DNA of 64,000 bases from assembly GCF_014396585.1 (NCBI RefSeq), contig NZ_CP060717.1, forward strand, positions 2,232,001-2,296,000, given 5' to 3'. The position numbers were made by a program, and so were the translations under genes. Below are positions 49,562 to 58,528 of the stretch, piece after piece. Below the pieces are notes generated by a model, which saw only the letters and a program-made list of their open reading frames with translations, made no database searches and had not been told where the DNA came from. Position 1 is the first letter of the stretch, and each line of letters starts with the position of its first letter. This DNA comes from Sphingomonas rhizophila (GTDB taxonomy: Bacteria; Pseudomonadota; Alphaproteobacteria; Sphingomonadales; Sphingomonadaceae).

Positions 49562-50292
49562 CAGGCGATCAGCGGAGCCACGTCGTGCAAGCCTTCCCAA
49601 ATCATCTTGCCCGCAACCCAAATGATGACCGCCAGGCCGATGTAGGCGATCCACCGGTAACGCTCGATATATTTGGCGATGAGGTTGGCGGCGACGCCCA
49701 TCAGGGCGACCGCGAAGATCAGGCCGACGATCAGGATCCCAGGGTGTTCGCGCGCGGCTCCAGCGACAGCGAGGACATTGTCGAGGCTCATCGAGACATC
49801 GGCCACCGCGACTGCCCAGGCGGCCGAGGCAAAGCTCTTGGCAGGACGCAGGCCCGATTGCTCATCGCCCTCGATCTCCGGCGAACCGCCGCTCTCGCCC
49901 GCGTGATGCAATTCGCGCCACATCTTCCACGCCACCCACAGCAGGAGGATGCCGCCGGCCAGGATCAAGCCGACGATCTGAAGCAACTGGGTGACGATCA
50001 GCGCGAAGGCGACGCGGAGCACAAGCGCCGCGATGACGCCGATCAGGATGACCTTTTTGCGCTGTTCGGGCGGCAAGCCCGCGGCCAGGGCGCCGACGAC
50101 GATCGCATTGTCGCCGGCGAGCACCAGGTCGATCATCAGTACCGACAGGAAGGCGGTGAACGCGGCGGGCGAGCCGATGTTGGAAAAGTCGCGGACGATA
50201 GCGTCCCACATGTCGCCCGGCCCGCCAAGAGAGCCCGTATGCGTTGCGGCGGCCGCGGCGAGGTCGGGCACAAAGGACATCAGGTCAATCAC
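49561..50292 (-). CDS. TerC family integral membrane protein
   Basis: The 243-residue protein has about seven hydrophobic helices and the TerC family acidic motifs in membrane regions: VLMIDLVLAGDNAIVVGAL and VAVADVSMSLDNVLAVAGAA. TerC proteins act in metal (often manganese) export or tellurite resistance. A polar loop (ESGGSPEIEGDEQSG) divides the helices. It is co-directional with mnmE. I see no riboswitch-like leader upstream in the 109 bp to rho. Confidence 0.85.
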   Translation of the reverse strand: MIDLMSFVPDLAAAAATHTGSLGGPGDMWDAIVRDFSNIGSPAAFTAFLSVLMIDLVLAGDNAIVVGALAAGLPPEQRKKVILIGVIAALVLRVAFALIVTQLLQIVGLILAGGILLLWVAWKMWRELHHAGESGGSPEIEGDEQSGLRPAKSFASAAWAVAVADVSMSLDNVLAVAGAAREHPGILIVGLIFAVALMGVAANLIAKYIERYRWIAYIGLAVIIWVAGKMIWEGLHDVAPLIA

Positions 50293-50401
50293 GTCTCGCT
50301 CCTGTCATCGCACCGACAGCGCATCGGGCGGGTTCGCGTTCCCACAACGCGAGCCGAACGGCATTCCACCAACCATCAAGCGCGGCGGTATGCCGCACTG
50401 G

Positions 50402-51656
50402 CTACTGATTCATGCTTGCGAAGAAGTCCTCATTCGACTTGGCGTCCTTCATCTTGTCGAGAAGGAACTGCATCGCATCGACGGTGCCCATTTGCATGAG
50501 GATTCGGCGAAGCACCCACATCTTCGAAAGCGTCGCCTGGTCGACCAGCAGTTCTTCCTTGCGGGTCCCAGACTTGCCCACATCCAGGGACGGGAAGATG
50601 CGCTTGTCGCTGACCTTGCGGTCAAGAACGATTTCGCTGTTACCCGTGCCCTTGAACTCTTCGAAGATGACCTCGTCCATCTTGGACCCGGTATCGATCA
50701 GCGCGGTGGCGATGATCGACAGCGATCCGCCCTCCTCGATGTTGCGCGCGGCGCCGAAAAAGCGCTTCGGGCGTTGCAGCGCATTGGCGTCGACACCGCC
50801 GGTCAGCACCTTGCCCGACGAGGGAACGACGGTGTTGTAGGCGCGGCCGAGGCGGGTGATGGAATCGAGCAGGATGACGACATCCTTTTTGTGCTCGACC
50901 AGCCGCTTGGCCTTCTCGATCACCATTTCGGCAACCTGGACGTGGCGCGACGCGGGCTCGTCGAAGGTCGAGGAGATGACCTCGCCCTGGACGCTGCGCT
51001 GCATGTCGGTGACTTCTTCCGGGCGCTCGTCGATCAGCAAGACGATCAGGAACACTTCCGGATTGTTGTCGGTGATCGCGCGGGCGATGTTCTGCAGCAG
51101 GACCGTTTTGCCGGTCCGCGGTGGCGCCACGATCAGCGCGCGCTGGCCCTTGCCGAGCGGGGCGACGATGTCGATCACCCGCGCGCTCTTGTCCTTGATG
51201 GTCGGGTCAAGCGTGTCGAGCTTGAGCTTCGAATCCGGATACAGCGGGGTCAGATTGTCGAAATTGACGCGATGGCGGACCGCCTCCGGGTCGTCGTAGT
51301 TGATCTGGGTGACGCGGGTCAGCGCGAAGTAACGCTCGCCATCCTTGGGGGCGCGGATCTCGCCTTCGACGGTGTCGCCGGTGCGCAGGCCGAAGCGGCG
51401 GACCAGGCTGGGCTGGACGTAGATGTCGTCCGGCCCGCGAGATAGTTGGCCTCGGGCGAGCGGAGGAATCCGAAGCCGTCGTTGAGCACTTCGATCGTTC
51501 CCATCCCATGATTTCCGCGCCGTTTTCGGCACGCAGCTTGAGGATGGAGAACATCAGGTCCTGCTTGCGCAGGGTCGAGGCGCCTTCGACGCCCATTTCC
51601 TCGGCCATCGCGACCAGCTCGACCGGGGTTTTTTTCTTGAGTTCCTTGAGATGCAT
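50402..51656 (-). CDS. rho: Transcription termination factor Rho, interrupted by two frameshifts
   Basis: Rho is an essential hexameric RNA helicase. The first frame encodes the N-terminus ([20 protein letters not shown]). The second starts [18 protein letters not shown] (cold-shock RNA-binding domain). The third begins [20 protein letters not shown] and contains the Walker [18 protein letters not shown] and the Q-loop region. Breaks lie at about 51500-51507 and 51432-51436. One base at each gives about 418 residues, the usual length. Gene order terC-rho-hemJ-hemE is on one strand. Confidence 0.95.
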
Positions 51657-51844
51657 AAATTGGTCTCGTTACGAGAGAAGGGGAGTTGATCACGCACGGC
51701 AGGACGCCGGGGACGGGACGGTCTTGGATGGAACGGCAATAATACTCGCCGCACAGCCGCCTTGGGTGGAGCGCTTACGTCCGCGCCGCGTCACAAGTCA
51801 ACGGTGCGGGAGATTGATTCACCGGGCGATGTGGGCGCCGTGCC

Positions 51845-52306
51845 TCAGAAGGGTTTGACGATCACCAGCACGACAATGAGCGCGGTGAGGATTCCCGGCA
51901 CCTCGTTCATCAGGCGAAGCTGCTTGTCCTCGATCGCGCGATGACCCTTGGCCAGCTTGCGTCCATAGGCGCCGACCCACCCCTGGTAACCGGTCAGCAG
52001 CACGACCAGCGCGAGCTTGGCGCTGAACCAGCCCTGTCCGAAGGCGCCCAGGTGCACGCCCAGCATCAATCCCAAGACCCAGACGATGATCATCGCCGGC
52101 GTCAGGATGATGGTCCGCGCCCGGTCCTCGCGCTGGAGCCAGGCGCGATCCTCTGCACTGCCCGGCGTCGTCGCCTGGTGATGGATGTAGTATCGGGGCA
52201 CGATGAACAGGCCCGCGATCCAGAAGATGACGAAGGTGACGTGGGCCGCCTTGACCCAAAGGTAGGCAGCGCCAAGGAAGCCGACATAGCTGCTGAGGAA
52301 GCTCAC
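51845..52306 (-). CDS. hemJ: Protoporphyrinogen oxidase HemJ (CopD/UPF0093 family)
   Basis: HemJ oxidises protoporphyrinogen IX in the penultimate haem step. The 153-residue membrane protein has four helices with the conserved WVKAAHVTFVIFWIAGLFIVPRYYIHH near residue 17, MIIVWVLGLMLG, VLLTGYQGWVGAYGRKLAKG and a C-terminal VLVIVKPF. The His in the first helix and the Lys in the third are the usual functional residues. It overlaps the hemE stop by 4 bp, pairing two haem genes. Confidence 0.93.
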   Translation of the reverse strand: MSFLSSYVGFLGAAYLWVKAAHVTFVIFWIAGLFIVPRYYIHHQATTPGSAEDRAWLQREDRARTIILTPAMIIVWVLGLMLGVHLGAFGQGWFSAKLALVVLLTGYQGWVGAYGRKLAKGHRAIEDKQLRLMNEVPGILTALIVVLVIVKPF

Positions 52307-53355
52307 TTGCGGCCCTTTACCAGCTCAACCAGCTGTTCGACGTTCGCGATCGGCGTCGTTTGCTGGATGCCATGCCCGAGATTGAAGATGTGGGGACGAT
52401 CGGCGAGCGCGTCAAGAATGCGTTCGACGGCTTCCTTCAGTCGTTCACCCCCGGCGATCAGCGCCAGCGGGTCGAGGTTGCCCTGGACCGGAAGTCCGGG
52501 AGGCAATTCTCGATTGGCCCAGGCGGGGTCGACCGTCTCGTCCAAACCGACGGCCTGGACGCCGGTCTCGTCGGCGTAGGCGCGAAGCTTGCCGCCGGCG
52601 CCCTTCGGGAAACCAATGATCGGGGTGGCGGGGTGGCGGGCACGGAAGGCGCCGGCCAGCCGCGCGGTAGGGGCAATGACCCAACGCTCGAACTCGGCCG
52701 GGGCCAGGCTGCCCGCCCAGCTGTCGAACAGCTGGACCGCGTCGGCGCCGGATTCGACCTGCCCGGTCAGATACTCCAGCGTGACCGCCTCGATACGGCG
52801 GATGATCGCGTCGAACTTGCCTGGGTCCTGGTACGCAAGCGACCGGGCTTCGGCCTGTTCCCGGCTTCCCTGTCCGGCCACCATGTAGGTGGCAACTGTC
52901 CAGGGGCTTCCGGCGAAGCCCAGCAAAGTCGTCTCAGGCGACAGTGCGGCCTTGACCTTGCTCACCGTCCGCCAGATCGGCTCGAGGCGCTCCAGGGCCG
53001 GTTGCAGGCCCGCCAGATCGGCATTCGCAAGCGGGGGACCCAGCCGCGGACCCTCGCCGGCGACGAAGGTCAGGTCCATGCCGATCGCATGGGGCACGAT
53101 CAGGATGTCGGAAAACAGGATTGCGCCATCCATCGGAAAGCGGCGCAACGGCTGCAGCGTGATCTCCGCGGCCGCCTCCGGATCATAGGCCATGTCGAGG
53201 AATCCGCCCTTCTCCGCCCGAAGTGCGCGATACTCGGGTAGATAGCGGCCGGCCTGGCGCATGAGCCACATCGGAACCGGATCGCGCCGTTCACCGCGAA
53301 GCACGGCGAGCAGGGGCTTGTCGGCGGCGGGCTGGTCATACGGGCGCGAAGCCAC
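52303..53355 (-). CDS. hemE: Uroporphyrinogen decarboxylase
   Basis: HemE removes four carboxyls of uroporphyrinogen III. The 350-residue product has the N-terminal MWLMRQAGRYLPEYR signature near residue 29, the catalytic Asp region FSDILIVPHAIGMDL near residue 80, GFAGSPWTVATYMV, FDSWAGSLAP and the C-terminal NLGHGIQQTTPI. The intergenic region upstream is the candidate replication origin. Translation starts at ATG. Confidence 0.97.
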   Translation of the reverse strand: MASRPYDQPAADKPLLAVLRGERRDPVPMWLMRQAGRYLPEYRALRAEKGGFLDMAYDPEAAAEITLQPLRRFPMDGAILFSDILIVPHAIGMDLTFVAGEGPRLGPPLANADLAGLQPALERLEPIWRTVSKVKAALSPETTLLGFAGSPWTVATYMVAGQGSREQAEARSLAYQDPGKFDAIIRRIEAVTLEYLTGQVESGADAVQLFDSWAGSLAPAEFERWVIAPTARLAGAFRARHPATPIIGFPKGAGGKLRAYADETGVQAVGLDETVDPAWANRELPPGLPVQGNLDPLALIAGGERLKEAVERILDALADRPHIFNLGHGIQQTTPIANVEQLVELVKGRK

Positions 53356-53657
53356 CCTCTTCTCCTTAAAATAGACTCTTAAAAGATAGAATCTTTGAAG
53401 AGATTGATGGCGCGTGGGTGATGGGATTTAAGCCGACCTCCCAGTTTTGCCAACAGGGCGTCACCCGTCACCTTCCCCTCTGAATCCGGCGAGTCGCGGA
53501 ATGCGATTCACAGGACTCACACGCTGTGGACCGATTTTTTCCCCTGTGGATGCAATTGGGGGATCTGCTTGAATCCCGGCGACGGATCGCTCGACTTGGG
53601 CCCTCCCCGATTTGGCGCTAGGGACGCCCACGGACTTTTCCACAAGGTTTTCCTATC
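53356..53657. other. Candidate chromosomal replication origin (oriC) between hemE and maf
   Basis: This 302-bp non-coding region separates the minus-strand hemE block from the plus-strand maf block. It opens with an AT-rich stretch (53361-53410; CTTAAAATAGACTCTTAAAAG) that stands out in the GC-rich genome. TCCACA/TTCACA-type boxes follow: CGATTCACA at 53504-53512, and on the other strand CGGTCCACA (53525-53533) and GCATCCACA (53545-53553). The best match to the DnaA consensus is TTTTCCACA at 53636-53644. In Caulobacter and Rickettsia the origin adjoins hemE. There is no experimental evidence here. Confidence 0.65.
53636..53644 (+). promoter_or_regulatory. DnaA box candidate
   Basis: TTTTCCACA agrees with TTWTNCACA at all nine positions and lies just upstream of the maf TTG start, at the right edge of the candidate origin. 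Confidence 0.6.
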
Positions 53658-54236
53658 TTGCTGATCCTCGCCTCATCCAGCCCGATCCGCCGGCAGATGC
53701 TCAAGGAGGCGGGGGCCGATTTCCAGGTGGCGGCGCCGGGTTGCGACGAAGACCTCGTCAAGCAGCGTCATGTCGGAGACGGCGCTAGCCTTGCCCGTCG
53801 CCTCGCCGAACTCAAGGCAATCTCGGTCGCTGCGGGGCCTGACGATTGGGTGATCGGGTCCGACAGCACCGTGACTGTCGACGGAACCCGCTACTCGAAA
53901 CCGCGCGACCGCGAGGAGGCAGCCCGGCACCTTCGCGAATTTTCCGGGCGTACGCTCGAACTCGCCAGCGCGGTTGCCCTAACCCGCGGCGGCACGATAG
54001 AGTGGAGCGAGGCGGACGTTGCGCGATTGTCGGTGCGGCCGCTATCCGACCGGTTCATCGACAACTATCTCGATGCCGAGTGGCCGGACGTTGGCTATTG
54101 TGTCGGCGTGTTCCGGATGGAGGGGCGCGGGGTGACCCTGTTCGACCGTATCGAGGGCAGTCATTTCACCATTCTCGGCATGCCTCTGCTGCCGCTGCTC
54201 GGCGCGCTCCGGCAGCGCGGCGTCTTGGCGTCATGA
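53658..54236 (+). CDS. maf: Maf family nucleotide pyrophosphatase
   Basis: The 192-residue product has LILASSSPIRRQMLKEAG at the N-terminus, WVIGSDSTVTVDG near residue 65, KPRDREEAARHLREFSGR near 78, and DAEWPDVGYCVGVFRMEG. Maf proteins hydrolyse non-canonical or modified NTPs and affect cell division. The start is TTG with a weak upstream AAGG; no ATG is in frame nearby. It is the first gene right of the candidate origin. Confidence 0.9.
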   Translation: MLILASSSPIRRQMLKEAGADFQVAAPGCDEDLVKQRHVGDGASLARRLAELKAISVAAGPDDWVIGSDSTVTVDGTRYSKPRDREEAARHLREFSGRTLELASAVALTRGGTIEWSEADVARLSVRPLSDRFIDNYLDAEWPDVGYCVGVFRMEGRGVTLFDRIEGSHFTILGMPLLPLLGALRQRGVLAS

Positions 54237-54240
54237 CATC

Positions 54241-55068
54241 ATGACGTCATCCGCAAGCCATTCATTTGCCGAAGTAATCGGCGATCCCATTGACCACAGC
54301 AAGTCGCCACTCATTCACAATTTCTGGTTGAAGACGCTGGAAATCGACGCCGAATACCGGCGCCGCCGGGTCGATCTCTCCGGCCTTGCCCAATATATCG
54401 CGGAAGTCCGCGCCGATCCGGCCTGGCGCGGGTCGAACGTCACCATGCCGCTCAAGCTCGATGCCTTGCACCTTGCTGACGAGGCCAGCGATCGGGCGAT
54501 CGCCGCCGGCGCCGCGAACCTCCTGCGCTTTCGCGATGGCAAGCTGTGGGCCGGGAACACGGACGTCGGTGCAATTGCCATCCTGCTCGATCGCGCCGCG
54601 AAAAGTGGTGGAGATGCGGGAAGCGTCACCCTCTTGGGGAACGGTGGTGCGGCGCGCGGCGCGCTTGTCGCGCTAAGGCTTCTCAATATCACGAATGTGC
54701 GGATCCAGGCGCGCGACCTGGGCGCTGCCCGCAAGCTGGCGGTCGAGTTCGGCTTGAGGGAACCGCCGGTTCCACTGACCCATCGCATCGGCAGCGGTAT
54801 CCTGATCAACGCAACGCCGCTGGGCATGGCGGGCCAGGACTGCCTCAATTGCGATCTCGGCGAGATGCCCGATCATGCTATTGTGTTCGACATGGTCACG
54901 CTTCCGGTCGAAACCGACCTGATCAGTGCCGCCCGCGCTCGGCACCTGCGCGTCATCACCGGCCTCGATATGCTCGTCGAACAGGCCGCCACAAGCTTCA
55001 AGCTGATCTTCGACCGCGATGCCCCGCGCGACCGCGACCCCGAGCTGATGAAGTTGCTGCGCGCATGA
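54241..55068 (+). CDS. aroE: Shikimate dehydrogenase
   Basis: AroE reduces 3-dehydroshikimate in aromatic amino acid synthesis. The 275-residue product has GDPIDHSKSPLIHNFWLKTL (residue 12), NVTMPLKLDALHLAD with the catalytic Lys near residue 67, GNTDVGAI, and GNGGAARGALVAL for the Rossmann fold. It starts 4 bp after the maf stop. The junction contains GTCATGA and TCATGAC as a small palindrome. Its stop overlaps the coaE ATG. Confidence 0.96.
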   Translation: MTSSASHSFAEVIGDPIDHSKSPLIHNFWLKTLEIDAEYRRRRVDLSGLAQYIAEVRADPAWRGSNVTMPLKLDALHLADEASDRAIAAGAANLLRFRDGKLWAGNTDVGAIAILLDRAAKSGGDAGSVTLLGNGGAARGALVALRLLNITNVRIQARDLGAARKLAVEFGLREPPVPLTHRIGSGILINATPLGMAGQDCLNCDLGEMPDHAIVFDMVTLPVETDLISAARARHLRVITGLDMLVEQAATSFKLIFDRDAPRDRDPELMKLLRA

Positions 55069-55658
55069 TCACGCTCGCCCTTACCGGCTCGATCGGCATG
55101 GGCAAGTCGACCGTCGCGTCGATGTTCGCCGAAGCCGGCGTACCCGTCTTCGATGCCGACGCGGTGGTCCGCCGGCTGCAGGGCGCGGGCGGTGCACTGG
55201 TCACTCCGATCGAGGAGCGATTCCCCGGGACGACCCGCGATGGGGCGGTTGACCGTGACGCCTTGTCGTCGGCGGTTCTCGGCAAGCCCGACGAGCTCGC
55301 CGCGCTGGAAGCGATCGTGCATCCGGCAGTGCATCACGAACGCACCCGGTTCATTGTCGATCATGGGGACGCCAGGGCGCTTCTGTTCGACATACCCCTG
55401 CTGTTCGAAACCGGAGGCCACACGGCCTTCGACCATGTCATCGTCGTCTCCGCGCCGGCCGAGATCCAGCGCCGCCGCGTCCTCGAGCGGCCCGGAATGA
55501 CAGCCGCCAAGCTAGACGCGATCCTTGCCCGCCAAATGCCGGACGCGGAGAAGCGCGCCCGCGCCGACTTCGTCATCCATACGGGCGGCGATCTTGCCGA
55601 AACCCGCGCTCAGGTCGGCGCGATCATCACTTGTCTTGAACTCGCGACGGGTGTTTAA
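55065..55658 (+). CDS. coaE: Dephospho-CoA kinase
   Basis: CoaE phosphorylates dephospho-CoA, the last step of CoA synthesis. The 197-residue product starts ITLALTGSIGMGKSTVASMF with P-loop GSIGMGKS at residue 8, has VFDADAVVRRL near residue 30, and FDIPLLFETGG near residue 110. Length is normal. Its ATG lies inside the aroE stop, and dnaQ follows after 8 bp. aroE-coaE-dnaQ is a conserved alphaproteobacterial order. Confidence 0.96.
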   Translation: MITLALTGSIGMGKSTVASMFAEAGVPVFDADAVVRRLQGAGGALVTPIEERFPGTTRDGAVDRDALSSAVLGKPDELAALEAIVHPAVHHERTRFIVDHGDARALLFDIPLLFETGGHTAFDHVIVVSAPAEIQRRRVLERPGMTAAKLDAILARQMPDAEKRARADFVIHTGGDLAETRAQVGAIITCLELATGV

Positions 55659-55666
55659 GATTTCCC

Positions 55667-56386
55667 ATGCGTGAAATTGTGTTCGACACCGAGACCACCG
55701 GCCTCAGCCCGGCGGGAGGCGACCGACTTGTCGAGATCGGTTGCATCGAGATCGTCAACCGGGTCGAAACCGGCCGCCATTTCCACGCCTATTTCAATCC
55801 CGAACGCTCGATGCCGAGCGAGGCGGAAGCAATCCACGGGCTCAGTGACATCTTCCTGTCGGACAAGCCGCTGTTCGCCGACAAGGTCGAGGAGTTGCTC
55901 GACTTCATCGGCGATTCTCCCCTGGTCGCGCACAACGCCAGCTTCGACTTCGGCTTCTTGAACCACGAGCTGGAACGCTGTGGCCGTACCACGGTCTGTT
56001 TCAGCCGGATGGTCGACACGCTGCCCTTGGCACGGTCCCGTCATCCGGGTGCCAAGCACAGTCTCGACGCGCTTTGCACGCGGTACGGCGTCGACCGGTC
56101 ACAACGCATCAAGCATGGCGCGCTGCTCGACGCGCAATTGCTCGTCCAGGTCTATGTCGAGCTGACCGGGGGCCGCCAGATCGGACTCGGTCTTGCCAGC
56201 GACGACGCCGTGGAGGCGGCGGTGGGGTCGGCGCCGCTGATCCGCGCCGACCGGCCCTATTACGAGCCGCGCCACTTCGCTCCGACCGCCGCTGAATCCG
56301 AGCGGCACAGGCAGTTCCTTGCCCGGATCACGCGTCCGCTCTGGGCGAAATTTATTGGGACGGGTGAGAGCCGGGACGCCGCTTGA
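55667..56386 (+). CDS. dnaQ: DNA polymerase III epsilon subunit (proofreading exonuclease)
   Basis: DnaQ proofreads during replication. The 239-residue product has Exo I FDTETTGLSP at residue 5, Exo II AHNASFDFGFLNHEL near residue 88, and the Exo III region HGALLDAQLLVQVY near residue 148; the acidic residues DxE and D are present. The C-terminal part is a short polymerase-binding tail. It follows coaE. hpf follows after 52 bp and is likely separately translated. Confidence 0.95.
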   Translation: MREIVFDTETTGLSPAGGDRLVEIGCIEIVNRVETGRHFHAYFNPERSMPSEAEAIHGLSDIFLSDKPLFADKVEELLDFIGDSPLVAHNASFDFGFLNHELERCGRTTVCFSRMVDTLPLARSRHPGAKHSLDALCTRYGVDRSQRIKHGALLDAQLLVQVYVELTGGRQIGLGLASDDAVEAAVGSAPLIRADRPYYEPRHFAPTAAESERHRQFLARITRPLWAKFIGTGESRDAA

Positions 56387-56438
56387 GGCGTTGGCTTGAG
56401 CGACGGCTGGATCGCCGACGCAGTTGAAGGAGGACATG

Positions 56439-57014
56439 ATGGAAGTACGGGTCGCCGGTCACCAGGTCGAAACGGGCGAAGCGCTGCGCGCTCGAGTCAC
56501 GGCGCGGATCGGTGCCCTCGCCGATCGCTACTTTTCTCGGGCGGTCGCCGCCAACGTGACCTTCGGCCGCGGCCCGTACGAAGATTTCACTTGCGACATC
56601 GTTGCCCCGGTGGCGCAGGGCATGGTGCTCAAGGCGACCAACCGCGCCGGCGACGCCCATGTCGCATTTGACGGCGCCGCCGACAAGATTGAACGGCAAC
56701 TGAAGCGCTATGTCGACCGGCTGCGCGAACGGCGCGGCGCCACCGACGGCGGATCGGCGATGGTCGAGGAGAACGCCGCCTATACCGTCTTCGCGGAGCC
56801 CGATAACGAGGAGGCGCCGCTGCCGCCCGCGCCAGCGGTGATTGCGGAAACGCGAGTCGATATTCCCGATGCCAGCGTGTCCGACGCGGTCATGATGCTC
56901 GACCTTCGGAACACCAACGCGCTGATGTTCCGGAATAGTGCCAGCGGCGCCTTCAACATGGTCTATCGCCGGGGCGACGGAACCATCGGCTGGGTCGAAC
57001 CGTCCGTAAAGTGA
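56439..57014 (+). CDS. hpf: Long-form ribosome hibernation promoting factor
   Basis: HPF long form dimerises ribosomes in stationary phase. The 191-residue product has the N-terminal S30AE domain (RVAGHQVETGEALRARVTARI) and the C-terminal dimerisation domain with MMLDLRNTNALMFRNSASG and YRRGDGTIGWVEP. Two ATGs are adjacent; I use the second because AAGGAGG (56427-56433) then lies five bases upstream. It neighbours ptsN, as in many proteobacteria. Confidence 0.93.
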   Translation: MEVRVAGHQVETGEALRARVTARIGALADRYFSRAVAANVTFGRGPYEDFTCDIVAPVAQGMVLKATNRAGDAHVAFDGAADKIERQLKRYVDRLRERRGATDGGSAMVEENAAYTVFAEPDNEEAPLPPAPAVIAETRVDIPDASVSDAVMMLDLRNTNALMFRNSASGAFNMVYRRGDGTIGWVEPSVK

Positions 57015-57062
57015 CACGGCGGCAAAGCTGGGCTAACCGCCCGCGTCGAACCGGCCCGTCGC

Positions 57063-57545
57063 GTGAAGAAAATGCGTTCAATGCAGATTGCAGATTTCCT
57101 TGATTTCGATTCGATCCGCGTCGACCTGTCGGCGGGCAACAAGCGCAATGCGCTGAACCTGCTTGCCCAGGTCGCGGCGCAGCGTCTCGGCGTCGACCCG
57201 GCAACGATCGCCGATGCGATCGCGGAGCGCGAGCGGCTCGGTTCGACCGGCTTCGGCGGCGGGGTCGCCATCCCGCATGGCAAGCTGTCGGACATCGACC
57301 GGATCTACGGCATCGTCGCGCGCCTTGCGCAGCCGGTCGATTACAAGGCGATCGATGGTGAGAAGGTCGACCTGATTTTCCTTCTGCTTTCGCCGCCGGA
57401 TGCCGGCGCGGAACATCTGAAGGCGCTTGCCGCCATCAGCCGGCTGGTGCGCAATGCAGCGACGGTCGAGAAGCTGCGCGGCGCCCGTTCGCGTGATGCG
57501 CTGGCGGCGGTGCTGATGGGGGCCGACGAACGCGATGCTGCCTGA
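57063..57545 (+). CDS. ptsN: Nitrogen regulatory PTS protein EIIA-Ntr
   Basis: PtsN accepts phosphate from NPr and regulates K+ and nitrogen processes. The 160-residue EIIA domain has the phosphorylated His in GGGVAIPHGKLSDI near residue 73, LSPPDAGAEHLKALAAISRLV and the C-terminal LAAVLMGADERD. The start is GTG, with in-frame ATGs further down (MRSMQIADFLD); no clear ribosome site separates them. It follows hpf after 48 bp and overlaps the thioesterase by 11 bp. Confidence 0.93.
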   Translation: MKKMRSMQIADFLDFDSIRVDLSAGNKRNALNLLAQVAAQRLGVDPATIADAIAERERLGSTGFGGGVAIPHGKLSDIDRIYGIVARLAQPVDYKAIDGEKVDLIFLLLSPPDAGAEHLKALAAISRLVRNAATVEKLRGARSRDALAAVLMGADERDAA

Positions 57546-58011
57546 CGACGCGGCCTCGCCGCCGACCGGTCAGGAAGCGCATTTGCGCGCACTCGAAGCC
57601 CTCTACGAATCGGCGCCGGTCAACGGCCTGTTCGCTTCGGCACTCTCGCTTCCCGAAGCCGGTCAGTCGGTTATCGAGTTCGACGTCGTGCCGGACATGT
57701 TTCATGCCGCCGGCGCTGCCCATGGCACGGTCTATTTCAAGATGCTCGACGATGCCGCCTTCTATGCCGCGAACGGCCTGGTCAGCGACCGTTTCCTCCT
57801 CACCACCGCCTTCAACCTGCATTTTACCAAGCCGATGAAGACGGGCCAGGCGCGGGCGGAAGGACGCTGGGTCTCGGGTCGGCGCCGAGTCTTCGTAGCC
57901 GAGGCCAGGATCGTCGATTCGACCGGCGAGGAATGCGCTCGCGGCACCGGCACGTTTCTCCGCTCGCACATCGCGCTGTCGGGCCTGCCCGGCTACCGCG
58001 CCGCGGAATGA
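57535..58011 (+). CDS. PaaI-type hotdog thioesterase
   Basis: The 158-residue product is a single hotdog-fold domain of the PaaI/4HBT group: FDVVPDMFHAAGAAHGTVYFKMLDDAAFYAAN in the middle and LTTAFNLHFTKPMKTGQARAEG. The Asp in KMLDDAAFYA is the expected catalytic acid. Substrates are acyl-CoA esters, but the specific ester cannot be told. The start overlaps the ptsN stop by 11 bp, so coupling is likely. It precedes the DUF1491 gene. Confidence 0.85.
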   Translation: MLPDDAASPPTGQEAHLRALEALYESAPVNGLFASALSLPEAGQSVIEFDVVPDMFHAAGAAHGTVYFKMLDDAAFYAANGLVSDRFLLTTAFNLHFTKPMKTGQARAEGRWVSGRRRVFVAEARIVDSTGEECARGTGTFLRSHIALSGLPGYRAAE

Positions 58012-58352
58012 GCAGCGCTCGTCTTCCGGCAGGGCTGGAAGCGGCAGCGATCCGGCGTTCGGTCGAGGCGCTCGGCGGTCATGCGATGGTGCTGCACAAG
58101 GGCGATCCAGACCGCGGGCAGTTGATTCTGCTGGTTGGCGAGCGCGGGGCGCATCGCGCCATCCTGGAGAGGGCGCTTCAGCGGGGCGGCAATTATCATT
58201 GGACGCGGCGGGAATCGGCCCAAACACCGGACCCTGCCACGCTCGCGAAATTCATTGGCGAACGGACCCGCTTCGACCCCGACTTATGGTTAATTGAACT
58301 GGACGTCCCGGACGCTGAACGGTTCATCGCTGAAATGACTGCGTTCGGTTGA
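58008..58352 (+). CDS. DUF1491 family protein
   Basis: This 114-residue protein has the DUF1491 pattern: LEAAAIRRSVEALGGHAMVLHKGDPDRG near residue 10, then LILLVGERG and RTRFDPDLWLIELDVPDAERFIAE at the C-terminus. The family is restricted mainly to alphaproteobacteria; the function is unknown. It starts in the thioesterase stop as ATGA, so the last three genes form one operon. Confidence 0.85.
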   Translation: MSSARLPAGLEAAAIRRSVEALGGHAMVLHKGDPDRGQLILLVGERGAHRAILERALQRGGNYHWTRRESAQTPDPATLAKFIGERTRFDPDLWLIELDVPDAERFIAEMTAFG

Positions 58353-58528
58353 CCCGGCGGAACGAAGTGTAAAAACGCGACCGTAACGACGAGCGGGGGG
58401 CACTTCCTGCGGCAATCCGGCCGCAACAGGGTGCCACGCAGACGGGGTATTTCTTCCGGCCGGAAGGTTCTTTCGACGAGCCTTCGACGCGTGCCGACGG
58501 GAAATACACTGCACGATCTTGGACTTTC

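Noticed and set aside
53366-53382. TTAA-N9-TTAA as a CtrA site in the candidate origin
   Set aside because: The CtrA consensus needs a seven-base spacer, and the second half does not continue as TTAAC.
54231-54247. GTCATGACATCATGAC palindrome at the maf-aroE junction as an operator
   Set aside because: It is formed by the maf stop and aroE start codons and is short; nothing else supports regulation.
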